DNA of 15,823 nt from the NCBI GenBank assembly GCA_903921945.1, contig CAIXSC010000314.1, positions 1-15,823 on the forward strand. The letters run 5' to 3'. A model generated the notes under the pieces. It was given only the letters and a program-made list of their open reading frames with translations. It made no database searches and was not told the origin of the DNA. A program made the position numbers and the translations under genes. This stretch comes from an uncultured Planctomycetaceae bacterium. GTDB lineage: Bacteria; Planctomycetota; Planctomycetia; Pirellulales; Pirellulaceae. Positions within the stretch are counted from its first letter, which is position 1. Each line of letters begins with the position of its first letter. Positions 6,387 to 14,446 of the stretch are shown here, piece after piece.

Positions 6387-8216
6387 ATGGTCGGGCTTCG
6401 CCGCTTTTATCGGACTTACCGGGCTCATGTGGATTGGACCTTCATCGCCGTTGTGGTCATCACGGTCCTCGTGCTCGGCAAGATCGGTTTCGAGAAGAAC
6501 CTAGCCCTCACCGAGCCCGAAAAGAGATATTCGCACTCGACGCTTGTCTACCTTGCCTTGCAGTTGTTGCTCTTGGATTCGGGGGCGGTCGCCGAGCCCT
6601 CGCCTTGGGAATTGGAGACCGCCCGGGCGCTGGCAGTGGCCACCTTTTTCGCCGCGGTCCTGAAGACCGCGTTCGCCGTCTTCCGCCAACGCGTGGATGA
6701 CTGGAGGGCGTTGCGTTCCCGCAAGCATACGGTCGTGTGCGGCGCCGATGCGACCGGGCGGTTGCTGGTTGCGGAACGCCTAGCGATGGGCGAACGCGTG
6801 GTGGTGATCGACGACGATCCGCGCCACGACCTCGCGGAGTTGCGCGATCTCGGGGCGTTGGTGGTGGTGGGGGACGCGATGAGTGGCGCGACGCTGGAGA
6901 GGGCCGGCGTGCGGCGCGCGAATCGGGTGATGATCGCCGTTGGCGATGATGTCACAAATCTGCAAGTGGCGGCGGCGGCCGGCCGTCTCTGCCACGAACC
7001 CGATCGCCATCCGCCGACGGCGATTGACGTTCTGTGTGTCGATCCACGGTTGTTCGGCATGCTTGAGCCGGTTTCCAATCCGGGCCAAGAAAGTGGGCCG
7101 GCAGGCGTCGAATACCGCCGCTTCGACCCGCTGTTCGATGGCGCCCGCGCGCTGCTGGACGAATACCCGTTGGACCGCGAGCAAATCGACGCCGACTCGA
7201 CGCGCACGGTTCAATTGGTGCTCCTTGGCTATTCACGCGAAAGCGAATGCCTGCTGCTGCAAACAGCTCGGTTGGGCCACTACGCGAACGCGTTGCGGCC
7301 TAAAGTGCGAATCGCGGATCCCGACGCCGAGGCCTGCGAGCAGCGGTTGAGGTTCCGGTTTCCACAGATCGATAACGTCTTGGATCTGCAGTTTCTGGCT
7401 GCCGAACTGGACCATGACAGCACCAGAGCGGAAGTCGACCGGTGGCTCAACGACCAAAACTTGCTGTCAACGATTGTCGTTTCCCCGCAAGACGAGGACG
7501 ACTCGTTGCCAGTCGCACTCGGGTTGTCGACGATCGTCTCCGACCGAGCGCTTCCGGTCTTTGTTCGCCTCAGCCACCGCGAGGAACTTGCCGACCTGTT
7601 GACGGCGCGCTTCACGGTTCCAGCAACGGCTCCAACAACGGCTCCAGCAACGATTCCAGGCGCGTGGCGTCCGTTCGGCGAGTTAACGGGCGCCGGGATT
7701 GCCAAGTTCGTGATTCAAGCGGGACAAGACCGCCAGGCCCGCGCGATTCACGAAGACTACGTCCGACGACGCGAGGAACGCGGCGACAAACCGTCCCAGT
7801 ACCCGGCGATGCGTCCGTGGGAAAAACTCTCCGAGGCGTACCGCGAAGCGAACCGACACCAAGCTGACCACATCCCGGTGAAACTTCGCGCGGTCGGTTG
7901 CGCTACGGCGGCGATCAGTGACTTACGCTCGCCCGCGGAGTGGACGGATGGCGAAGTGGAGATTCTGGCCGCGATGGAGCACGCGCGATGGAACGCCAAT
8001 CGTTGGCTTGAGGGGTGGCGACTTGGTCCGCGCGACGACGGTCGCAAGACCCATCCCAAATTGGTCCCCTGGGCCGATCTGGACGAACCCACCCGCCAAT
8101 ACGACCGGGACGCCGTGCGGCAGATCCCGGAGCTACTCAAGCTGGTTGGCCAGAAGGTTGTGCGACTCGCTACGGTGCGAGCAGGAGACGACCCGGCGAC
8201 TTCAAGTACGCGATGA
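6387..8216 (+). CDS. Membrane-tethered TrkA-N (NAD-binding) protein with C-terminal RyR domain
   Basis: The 609 residues have three parts. Hydrophobic segments at about 17-36, 50-63 and 81-99 anchor the protein; I see no potassium selectivity filter, so a channel is not supported. From 114 a Rossmann fold starts, HTVVCGADATGR (G119, G124), with the acidic end of strand two at VVVIDDD. The middle glycine of GxGxxG is Asp here. VVGDAMSGATLERAGV and the block near 181-187 are typical of TrkA-N/RCK domains. A Pro/Thr/Ala linker (PATAPTTAPAT) precedes residues 453-595, a bacterial RyR domain: AIHEDYVRRREERG, PWEKLSEAYREANR, then MEHARWNANRWLEGWR (530-545) and HPKLVPWADL with DRDAVRQIP. RyR repeats are known from ryanodine receptors; their bacterial ligand is not established. 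A ligand-sensing membrane protein is inferred. Its last 47 bp overlap aceF on the other strand. Confidence 0.85.
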   Translation: MVGLRRFYRTYRAHVDWTFIAVVVITVLVLGKIGFEKNLALTEPEKRYSHSTLVYLALQLLLLDSGAVAEPSPWELETARALAVATFFAAVLKTAFAVFRQRVDDWRALRSRKHTVVCGADATGRLLVAERLAMGERVVVIDDDPRHDLAELRDLGALVVVGDAMSGATLERAGVRRANRVMIAVGDDVTNLQVAAAAGRLCHEPDRHPPTAIDVLCVDPRLFGMLEPVSNPGQESGPAGVEYRRFDPLFDGARALLDEYPLDREQIDADSTRTVQLVLLGYSRESECLLLQTARLGHYANALRPKVRIADPDAEACEQRLRFRFPQIDNVLDLQFLAAELDHDSTRAEVDRWLNDQNLLSTIVVSPQDEDDSLPVALGLSTIVSDRALPVFVRLSHREELADLLTARFTVPATAPTTAPATIPGAWRPFGELTGAGIAKFVIQAGQDRQARAIHEDYVRRREERGDKPSQYPAMRPWEKLSEAYREANRHQADHIPVKLRAVGCATAAISDLRSPAEWTDGEVEILAAMEHARWNANRWLEGWRLGPRDDGRKTHPKLVPWADLDEPTRQYDRDAVRQIPELLKLVGQKVVRLATVRAGDDPATSSTR

Positions 8217-9627
8217 CGTCGTTGAGGAAGCGGGCGGCGGCGCCACCATCCACCAAGCGGTGATCGTACGACAGGCTGAGCGGCATCATCAGCCGGGGCA
8301 CGATTTGGTCATTGACGACGACCGGCATCTTTCGCGAACGTCCCAGCAACAGGATGGCGACTTCAGGCGTGTTAATGATTGGAGTCGCGTAGGCCCCGCC
8401 CACCGCGCCAAGGTTGCTGATGGTGAACGTGCTGCCCCGCAGTTCGTCAAGCGAGAACTGGTTGTCGCGCACCTTGTCGGCCAGCGTGGACACCTGTCGC
8501 GCGATTTCGGCGATCGACAGTTGGTCGGCGTTGCGGAGCGATGGAACCACCAGCCCGCGATCCGAGTCAACCGCGATGCCGATGTGAACGTAGTCCTTGT
8601 AGATGATCTGGCCGTTGTCCATGTCGATCGAAGCATTGACAACCGGGTTCTTTTTGAGCGCCATCGCGACCGCTTTGATCACGAACGGCAATTGGGTGAG
8701 CTTGATGCCGCGCGCGGCGTAGTCGTCTTTGCTCGATTGCCGGATCCGTTCCAATTCGGTGACGTCCGCGTCGTCCATGTTGGTGACGCGGGGGACGGTC
8801 GACCAGGACTCATGCATCTTCGCCGCGATCGTCTTGCGGATTTTCGTCATCCGCTCGATGCGAACCGGGCCCCAGGCATCGGACATTCCGTCACCGGCCG
8901 AGCCGTTTGCTAGGCCCGTGCCGCCGGCCGCCTTCGCGACCGCCAGCCCGCCACCGCGCACCATTTGGTTCGCTTGCCGAACGGCTTCGAGCACGTCTTC
9001 GCGGGTGATGCGGCCACCCTCGGCAGTGCCGCGGACCATGGACAGATCGATCCCAACTTCCCGGGCGAATCGACGCACGGCCGGGCCGGCCGGAATAGCG
9101 CCTGGGGTTGCATTTGGAAACGCGGCGGCCGTCGCGGACGGTGCTGGGGGCGCGGCGAATGCCGCAGCAGGCGAGGTCGCGATGGCCGGCGTCGTTGGGG
9201 CCGGCGCGACCGGAGCCGGCGCGATCGGAGCCGCCGGGGCCGGGATCGGACGTGGCGCGGGAGCGGCCACGACGGGGGCAGCGGCCGGGGGCGCGGCAAC
9301 CGGGGCTGGTGCCGGCGGTGGAACAGGGGCCGCAGGGGGCGCGGCCGGTTTGCTCGCGGCAGACGGGGTCGGGGCGGCGGCCGCACCGCTACCGGTTTCA
9401 AGCACCGCGATCGACCCGCCGATCGGCAACGTATCGCCCGCTTTCACGAGCAATTTGACGATCCGGCCGGCATGGCTGCTGGGGACGGTCAACGAGGCCT
9501 TGTCGGTTTCCAACTCCAAGACATCCTGCCCCTTTTTCACCTCGTCGCCGACGTTCACCAGCACTTCGAGGATGTCGCCCGACTTGATGCCGTCACCCAG
9601 TTCAGGCAATTTGATTTCAATTTCCAT
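8170..9627 (-). CDS. aceF: Pyruvate dehydrogenase E2, dihydrolipoyllysine-residue acetyltransferase
   Basis: This is the E2 core of the pyruvate dehydrogenase complex; it passes acetyl groups from lipoyl-lysine to CoA in the cytoplasm. Residues 1-78 form a single lipoyl domain with the lipoylation site K43 in ETDKAS; the E. coli protein has three such domains. Residues about 82-180 are an Ala/Pro-rich flexible linker. Residues 181-216 (GPAVRRFAREVGIDL...GRITREDVLEAV) form the E1/E3-binding domain. The catalytic domain runs from about 250 to the end and closes with YDHRLVDGG, containing H456 and D460 of the HxxxDG motif. It lies downstream of aceE on the same strand, 140 bp away. No clear Shine-Dalgarno precedes the ATG at 9627. 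Confidence 0.95.
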   Translation of the reverse strand: MEIEIKLPELGDGIKSGDILEVLVNVGDEVKKGQDVLELETDKASLTVPSSHAGRIVKLLVKAGDTLPIGGSIAVLETGSGAAAAPTPSAASKPAAPPAAPVPPPAPAPVAAPPAAAPVVAAPAPRPIPAPAAPIAPAPVAPAPTTPAIATSPAAAFAAPPAPSATAAAFPNATPGAIPAGPAVRRFAREVGIDLSMVRGTAEGGRITREDVLEAVRQANQMVRGGGLAVAKAAGGTGLANGSAGDGMSDAWGPVRIERMTKIRKTIAAKMHESWSTVPRVTNMDDADVTELERIRQSSKDDYAARGIKLTQLPFVIKAVAMALKKNPVVNASIDMDNGQIIYKDYVHIGIAVDSDRGLVVPSLRNADQLSIAEIARQVSTLADKVRDNQFSLDELRGSTFTISNLGAVGGAYATPIINTPEVAILLLGRSRKMPVVVNDQIVPRLMMPLSLSYDHRLVDGGAAARFLNDVIAYLKSPGRLLLAP

Positions 9628-9678
9628 GATGCGATGTGGCGGCGTTATAGCCGGTGAAGTGTCGTGATACGTATACCA

Positions 9679-9721
9679 CCGCGGCGGTCGGGTGGCTTGA
9701 CGCCACCGGTTCCCGCCGCGG
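9679..9721 (-). repeat. Nested hairpin in the aceE-aceF intercistronic gap
   Basis: The outer stem ccgcggcgg (9679-9687) pairs exactly with ccgccgcgg (9713-9721). Inside it ggtggc (9691-9696) pairs with gccacc (9702-9707) around a 5-nt loop. In the aceE-to-aceF transcript this would form a stable structure with no U-tract. It could slow 3' decay of the aceE message or set the E1:E2 ratio. It may also belong to a dispersed repeat family. Confidence 0.75.
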
Positions 9722-9767
9722 AACCATCATTGATCCAAATCTCTTATGACGCAGATCGCGAGCGCGC

Positions 9768-12488
9768 CTAGGCGAAGTACGCGTCGATCTTCTCGGGGTC
9801 GACGCCCAAGTCCTTAATCGCCTGGGCGACGACTGCCGGATCGAGTCCCGCAGTCCGCGACAGGCGGTACAAGGTGGCGATGACGACGCAGGCGGCGTCC
9901 ACTTCAAAGTGTCGACGCAGCACGTGTCGTTCTTCGCTTCGACCCATGCCGTCCGTGCCGAGCACATAGTAATCGCCAGGCACCCACCGCGCAATCTGCT
10001 CGGGTAGGGCCTTCACGTAGTCGGAAGCAGCCACGAAGACACCGCTTTCGCCCTCGAGGACTCGCTCGATGTACGGGCGGCGGGGTGGTTCGGTCGGGTG
10101 CAGCATGTTCCAACGTTCGCACGCATGAGCGTCTCGACGCAACTGGGTGTAGCTTGTGGCGCTCCACACGTTGCTGGAGATGCCGTAACGCTCGGCGAGG
10201 ATATCCGCGGCCTGCAGGACGCATCGGAGAATCGCGCCGCTGCCAAACAGATTGACCTTATGCTTGGCGTCGGGCGACGATTTGGTGGAAAACTTGTAAA
10301 TGCCTTCAATGATGCCTTGTTCGCATCCTTCGGGCATGCCCGCCATGGGATACGGCTCGTTTTCCACGGTGATGTAGTAAATCGCCGTTTCGCCATCGAC
10401 GTACATCTTCTTCAGTCCATCCAACACGATCACGGCGATTTCGTAACCCCAGGCCGGATCGTAAGCGCGGACTGTCGGGAACGCGATGGCGTTCAGCAAG
10501 CTGTGGCCGTCCTGATGCTGCAAGCCTTCGCCATTGAGGGTCGTGCGACCGGCGGTTCCACCGAGCAGGAAGCCTTTGGCCCGAGCGTCGGCGGCGGCCC
10601 AAATCAGATCGCCGATGCGTTGAAAGCCGAACATCGAGTAGTAGATGTAGAACGGAATCATGTTGATTCCATGTTCGGAATACGACACGCCGGCCGCGAT
10701 GAAGGACGACATCGAGCCCGCCTCGTTGATGCCTTCTTCGAGGATTTGGCCGTCTTTCGCTTCCTTATAAAACATCAACTCGTCGGAATCGACCGGCTCG
10801 TAAAGCTGGCCGGCATGCGCGTAGATGCCGATGTCGCGGAACATCCCTTCCATACCGAAAGTCCGCGATTCGTCGGGAACAATCGGCACAATGTTGCGGC
10901 CGATACGCTTGTCCTTGACGAGCTTCCTGAGGATTTGAACGAATTCGAACGTGGTGGACTGTTCCCGGCCCTTCGACTTCTCCAGGATGTCCTTGAAGTC
11001 GCTCAACGAGGGCACTTCGCTCTTGGGATGAACGGTCGGTCGGCATGGGAGCGAGCCGCCAAGCTTTTCCCGGCGTTCGCGCAGGTACCGCATTTCGACG
11101 CTGTCCTCGGGCGGCCGATAGAACGGCATCTTGACGACATCGTCGTCGGATAGCGGAATGCTGAAACGCGTGCGGAACTGTTTCAGCGGCGCGTCTTCGA
11201 TCTTCTTCATGTTGTGGGCGACGTTCTTGCCTTCGCCCGCCTCGCCCGTGCCATAGCCCTTGATCGTCTTGGCAAGAATCACGGTCGGTTGCCCAACATG
11301 CTCGACGGCCGCTTTGTACGCGGCGTAAACCTTTTCCGGATCGTGGCCGCCGCGGCGAAGTTTTTCCAGTTTCTCGTCGGAGTAATTCGCGACGAGATCG
11401 AGCAGTTCCGGATACTTGCCGAAAAAGTTCTCGCGAATGTAAGCCCCGGAGGATACGACGTACTTTTGGTATTCGCCATCGACCACTTCGGCCATGCGTT
11501 TGGCGAGCAATCCGGACTTGTCACGTTGCAGCAACGGATCCCAGTCGTCGCCCCAGATCACCTTGATGACGTTCCATCCCGCGCCGCGGAAGATCGCTTC
11601 CAGCTCCTGAATGATCTTGCCATTGCCGCGGACCGGGCCGTCGAGCCGTTGCAGGTTGCAATTCACGACGAAGATCAGATTGTCGAGTTTCTCGCGGGCG
11701 GCAAGCGTGATGGCTCCGAGCGTTTCCGGTTCGTCCGTTTCGCCATCGCCCAGGAAGGCCCAGACATGCCGGCCATCCGTGTTCTTCAAGCCGCGATCCT
11801 GCAGGTACCGATTGAATCGGGCCTGATAGATCGCCATGATCGGCGCGAGTCCCATCGAAACAGTTGGGAACTGCCAAAAGTCGGGCATTAACCATGGGTG
11901 CGGGTACGACGACAGGCCGCGAGTAGGCTGCAGTTCCCGCCGGAAATGCTCGAGATTCTCTTCCGACAGACGGCCTTCGAGGAACGCCCGGGCGTACATG
12001 CCGGGCGAAGCGTGTCCCTGGAAGTAGATTTGATCGCCTTCGTAGCCGGTGGGACCCCGTCCGCGAAAGAAGTGGTTGAAGGCGACTTCGTAAAGCGTGG
12101 CGGAGGAGGCAAATGTCGAGATGTGTCCGCCCAACCCCGAGTAGTACTTGTTCGCCCGCAAGACCATCGCCATCGCGTTCCAGCGAATGATGCTCTTGAT
12201 ACGGCGTTCGATTTCGCGATTCCCGGGGTAGAGCGGTTGGCGGTTGGAGGGGATCGTGTTGATGTACGGAGTGTTCGCGGCGATCGAGAGGTCGACGCCT
12301 TGACGCCGAGCCTTGTCCTCGAGCGTCGCCAGCAAGAAGCGGGCTCGTTCGGGCCCTTTGCTCGCCAAGATGTAATCGAGCGATTCGAGCCACTCGGTGG
12401 TCTCCGCCGGATCGACGTCGCGGGCCTGCGGAGCGAACAAATCCGAGGATAGCTTTTCGTTATCCGGCACCGTTCGAATGTCCGACAT
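9768..12488 (-). CDS. aceE: Pyruvate dehydrogenase E1, homodimeric type
   Basis: This subunit decarboxylates pyruvate with thiamine diphosphate and reductively acetylates the lipoyl group of E2. The 906 residues are slightly longer than E. coli AceE (887) and collinear with it. Visible blocks include GGHISTFASSATLYEVAFNH (120-139), the ThDP/Mg motif GDGETDEPE (247-255) with NCNLQRLDGPVRGNG (276-290), and the mobile-loop region KGYGTGEAGEGKNVAHNMKK with its His. Further on are GINEAGSMSSFIAAGVSYS, GRTTLNGEGLQHQDGHS and the C-terminal GTDGMGRSE. The ATG at 12488 is preceded by aggga at 7 nt. The following aceF and the leading rpiB lie on the same strand. The 126-bp gap to rpiB may hold its own promoter. 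Confidence 0.97.
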   Translation of the reverse strand: MSDIRTVPDNEKLSSDLFAPQARDVDPAETTEWLESLDYILASKGPERARFLLATLEDKARRQGVDLSIAANTPYINTIPSNRQPLYPGNREIERRIKSIIRWNAMAMVLRANKYYSGLGGHISTFASSATLYEVAFNHFFRGRGPTGYEGDQIYFQGHASPGMYARAFLEGRLSEENLEHFRRELQPTRGLSSYPHPWLMPDFWQFPTVSMGLAPIMAIYQARFNRYLQDRGLKNTDGRHVWAFLGDGETDEPETLGAITLAAREKLDNLIFVVNCNLQRLDGPVRGNGKIIQELEAIFRGAGWNVIKVIWGDDWDPLLQRDKSGLLAKRMAEVVDGEYQKYVVSSGAYIRENFFGKYPELLDLVANYSDEKLEKLRRGGHDPEKVYAAYKAAVEHVGQPTVILAKTIKGYGTGEAGEGKNVAHNMKKIEDAPLKQFRTRFSIPLSDDDVVKMPFYRPPEDSVEMRYLRERREKLGGSLPCRPTVHPKSEVPSLSDFKDILEKSKGREQSTTFEFVQILRKLVKDKRIGRNIVPIVPDESRTFGMEGMFRDIGIYAHAGQLYEPVDSDELMFYKEAKDGQILEEGINEAGSMSSFIAAGVSYSEHGINMIPFYIYYSMFGFQRIGDLIWAAADARAKGFLLGGTAGRTTLNGEGLQHQDGHSLLNAIAFPTVRAYDPAWGYEIAVIVLDGLKKMYVDGETAIYYITVENEPYPMAGMPEGCEQGIIEGIYKFSTKSSPDAKHKVNLFGSGAILRCVLQAADILAERYGISSNVWSATSYTQLRRDAHACERWNMLHPTEPPRRPYIERVLEGESGVFVAASDYVKALPEQIARWVPGDYYVLGTDGMGRSEERHVLRRHFEVDAACVVIATLYRLSRTAGLDPAVVAQAIKDLGVDPEKIDAYFA

Positions 12489-12566
12489 AGGTTTTTCCCT
12501 TTCTCACAGCCGATTTGCCGCTCCACCAACCACGACCGTCCAAGTCCGCCGGGTTTCCGCAATCGG

Positions 12567-12595
12567 AAGAAACCGTAGAGATAATCTTGCGTCAA
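12567..12595 (-). promoter_or_regulatory. Weak candidate promoter for aceE
   Basis: On the minus strand TTGACG (plus 12590-12595) is followed after 17 bp by TTTCTT (plus 12567-12572), about 80 bp before the aceE start. The -35 is good and the -10 is poor, so this is tentative. Confidence 0.2.
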
Positions 12596-12614
12596 GGCAA
12601 GGGTGCTTGCAACC

Positions 12615-13079
12615 TTATCCGGTCGCGCCGCCGTTACAATTGCGCCGTTCCAGTGCGGCGATTTTCTCCAATCGCCGTGCGTGCCTCCCGCCGTCAAAGG
12701 GGGTCTCGAGCCAGACGTCGACGATGCGCTCGGTTTGAGCCGGATCGTCGGGCGCCCCCGCCAAGCACAAGACGTTGACGTCGTTGTGACGACGGCAGAT
12801 TTCCGCGGTCGCCTCGTCTGGGCAGACGGCGGCGCGTACGCCGGGAAGTTTGTTCGCTGTGATCGCCATGCCGATACCCGTGCCGCAAATCAAGAGGCCG
12901 CGATCGACGCGTCCTCCGGAGACCGCAAGGCTGACGTCGCCCGCGATATCGGGGTAGTCGAGGCTGTCGCTCGCGGCGATCTCGACCTCCGTCACGTCAT
13001 GTCCGCGTTGCTTGAGATACGCAGCCAGCCGAGACTTCAGGCCAACTCCCCGATGATCACTCCCAATGGCGATTCGCAT
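12615..13079 (-). CDS. rpiB: Ribose-5-phosphate isomerase B
   Basis: It interconverts ribose-5-phosphate and ribulose-5-phosphate in the pentose phosphate pathway. The 154 residues fit the RpiB family length. Visible motifs are GSDHRG at 6-11, LICGTGIGMAITANK with catalytic Cys65, and RRHNDVNVLCLA with His98. I chose the ATG at 13079 because a strong AGGTGGAG lies 5 nt upstream and because the family begins MRIAIGSDH; the frame can be extended to 13208 without homology. The first 23 bp overlap the end of the upstream Sua5-phosphatase gene, so translation is probably coupled. The C-terminal Asn/Gly-rich end is not conserved. Confidence 0.95.
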   Translation of the reverse strand: MRIAIGSDHRGVGLKSRLAAYLKQRGHDVTEVEIAASDSLDYPDIAGDVSLAVSGGRVDRGLLICGTGIGMAITANKLPGVRAAVCPDEATAEICRRHNDVNVLCLAGAPDDPAQTERIVDVWLETPFDGGRHARRLEKIAALERRNCNGGATG

Positions 13080-14256
13080 GTTTCTCCACCTCGCTTGTGT
13101 CCCTCCGCAATCTTGGGAGCTGTCCCCAGTCCAACTCCGACTCCCACGCCTCCAAGTACTGGTCGATCTGATCCGCGCAACGCTGGTAGACCTCGAGCGG
13201 TCCGCCAATCGGGTCGCTCACGTCGGTGGACGAACGGCTGAGCAGTCGCGTTCGCGCAGCCGCCTCGGGCCACTGCCGCAGGACCGCGTCGCGATGGCCG
13301 CGAGTCATCGCCAGGATGACGTCGGCGAAACGCACCAAGCGGTCGCTCACCGGCTGACTCTCGTGGGCACTCAGGTCCAAACCGCGTTCGGCCACGGCGG
13401 AACGTGCCTCTGGCGAGGCGGCACTTCCGGCCATCGCCGCGACCCCCGCCGAGAAGATCAGCAAGCCCCGCTCGGCAAGTTCATGGGGCAGGCAGCCCAG
13501 CCGCCGCGCTACCCGGCCGCGCATCAACGCCTCCGCCATCGGACTGCGGCACGTGTTTCCCGTACAGACAAACAACACCATGAGGCTTGCGAGTTTCCCG
13601 AGCGAAGCGGCGCCAATGACGCCCTCCCGAACCAGTTCAATTTCCGCGCCCCTCACCCGCGCTACGCTCGATGGCCCCGCATATCGCGTGCGGCCCGTTT
13701 CGAGGACCAGTGCGGCCGCGTCTCCCAACGCCGCCGCCGCTGCCGCGCCGGTCACCGCCCAAGTCCCAGGTGCGGCGTCACTTGAGTTCGTCCGCACTTT
13801 CGCGACGACCAACGGCCCAACGGACAGCCGCATGGCGGCTTCGATGAGCGGGTGCGCGGGGACCCGCAGCGGAAAGGCTCGGTCGACGCACACGGTTTGC
13901 CGCACGGAATTGGGCAGACGGTTCACCAAGCTAGCTTCGGGAACCTCGTCCACGATCAGCGTCAACGGACCAGGCCAGCAGCGGCGAGCCAAACGCTGGG
14001 CCACGGGCGGAAGACTCGGAGCGTAATCAAGGGCGTGTTCGAAGCTGCGAGCCAACAACGACAATGGCTCGACCTGACCGTCAGCCTTGAGGCTCGCCAA
14101 GCGGGCAACGGCCGACTCGTGTAGGCCATTCGCGGCGACCATGTAGGCGGTATCGGTTGGGAACACAACGAGCTTGCCTTCGGCGAGCGCTTGCACCGCG
14201 CGATGCACGACGTCCCGAGGGTCGTCGGTCTTGCTGACGTCGATCAAGACTGCCAT
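13057..14256 (-). CDS. Sua5/YrdC-like domain fused to a YwlE-type (protein-arginine) phosphatase
   Basis: With the ATG at 14256 the product has 399 residues; the frame extends to 14400 but that part shows no homology. Residues about 10-215 resemble Sua5/YrdC (threonylcarbamoyl-AMP synthase): KLVVFPTDTAYMVAANG, PLSLLARS, RRCWPGPLTLIV, PSSVARVRG. The signature is eroded: YMVA replaces YGLA, the KxR pair reads KAD, and the SAN block reads RTNSS. From residue 226 a low-molecular-weight phosphatase follows: VLFVCTGNTCRSPMAEAL with nucleophile C231 and R237, and Asp348 in VSDPIGG as the likely general acid. Thr in CTGNTCR is typical of YwlE-like arginine phosphatases, whereas tyrosine phosphatases carry Ile or Leu (CLGNICR). 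rpiB follows with overlap, as ywlF follows ywlE in Bacillus. Confidence 0.85.
   Translation of the reverse strand: MAVLIDVSKTDDPRDVVHRAVQALAEGKLVVFPTDTAYMVAANGLHESAVARLASLKADGQVEPLSLLARSFEHALDYAPSLPPVAQRLARRCWPGPLTLIVDEVPEASLVNRLPNSVRQTVCVDRAFPLRVPAHPLIEAAMRLSVGPLVVAKVRTNSSDAAPGTWAVTGAAAAAALGDAAALVLETGRTRYAGPSSVARVRGAEIELVREGVIGAASLGKLASLMVLFVCTGNTCRSPMAEALMRGRVARRLGCLPHELAERGLLIFSAGVAAMAGSAASPEARSAVAERGLDLSAHESQPVSDRLVRFADVILAMTRGHRDAVLRQWPEAAARTRLLSRSSTDVSDPIGGPLEVYQRCADQIDQYLEAWESELDWGQLPRLRRDTSEVEKHANRHWE
13084..13091 (-). promoter_or_regulatory. Shine-Dalgarno of rpiB inside the upstream gene
   Basis: AGGTGGAG on the minus strand, 5 nt before the rpiB ATG, lies within the last codons of the fusion gene and fixes the rpiB start. 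Confidence 0.7.
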
Positions 14257-14446
14257 CCGCCCCGTCCCGTTGCGTCTTTGGACAACTCGCGTCCGCACTG
14301 CCCGTCGAAAAACGACAGGCCAGGGCGGGAGTGTCTCGAATCGGAAAGTGTATCGACCGTGAAGAAGCGTCGGCAAGGGGCGGGCAAGGGGTGGCGTCAA
14401 GCGATCGTTTTGCCCAACGGTCGCCGGTCCGATACATTGACACTCT

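Noticed and set aside
6387..6690. Potassium channel pore in front of the TrkA-N domain
   Set aside because: No TVGYG-like selectivity filter is present between the hydrophobic segments.
8729..9667. 312-aa Gly/Ala-rich plus-strand open frame opposite aceF
   Set aside because: It arises from the Ala/Pro-rich E2 linker read in reverse; there is no independent evidence.
10098..11153. 351-aa plus-strand open frame inside aceE
   Set aside because: It is a shadow of the strongly conserved aceE coding frame.
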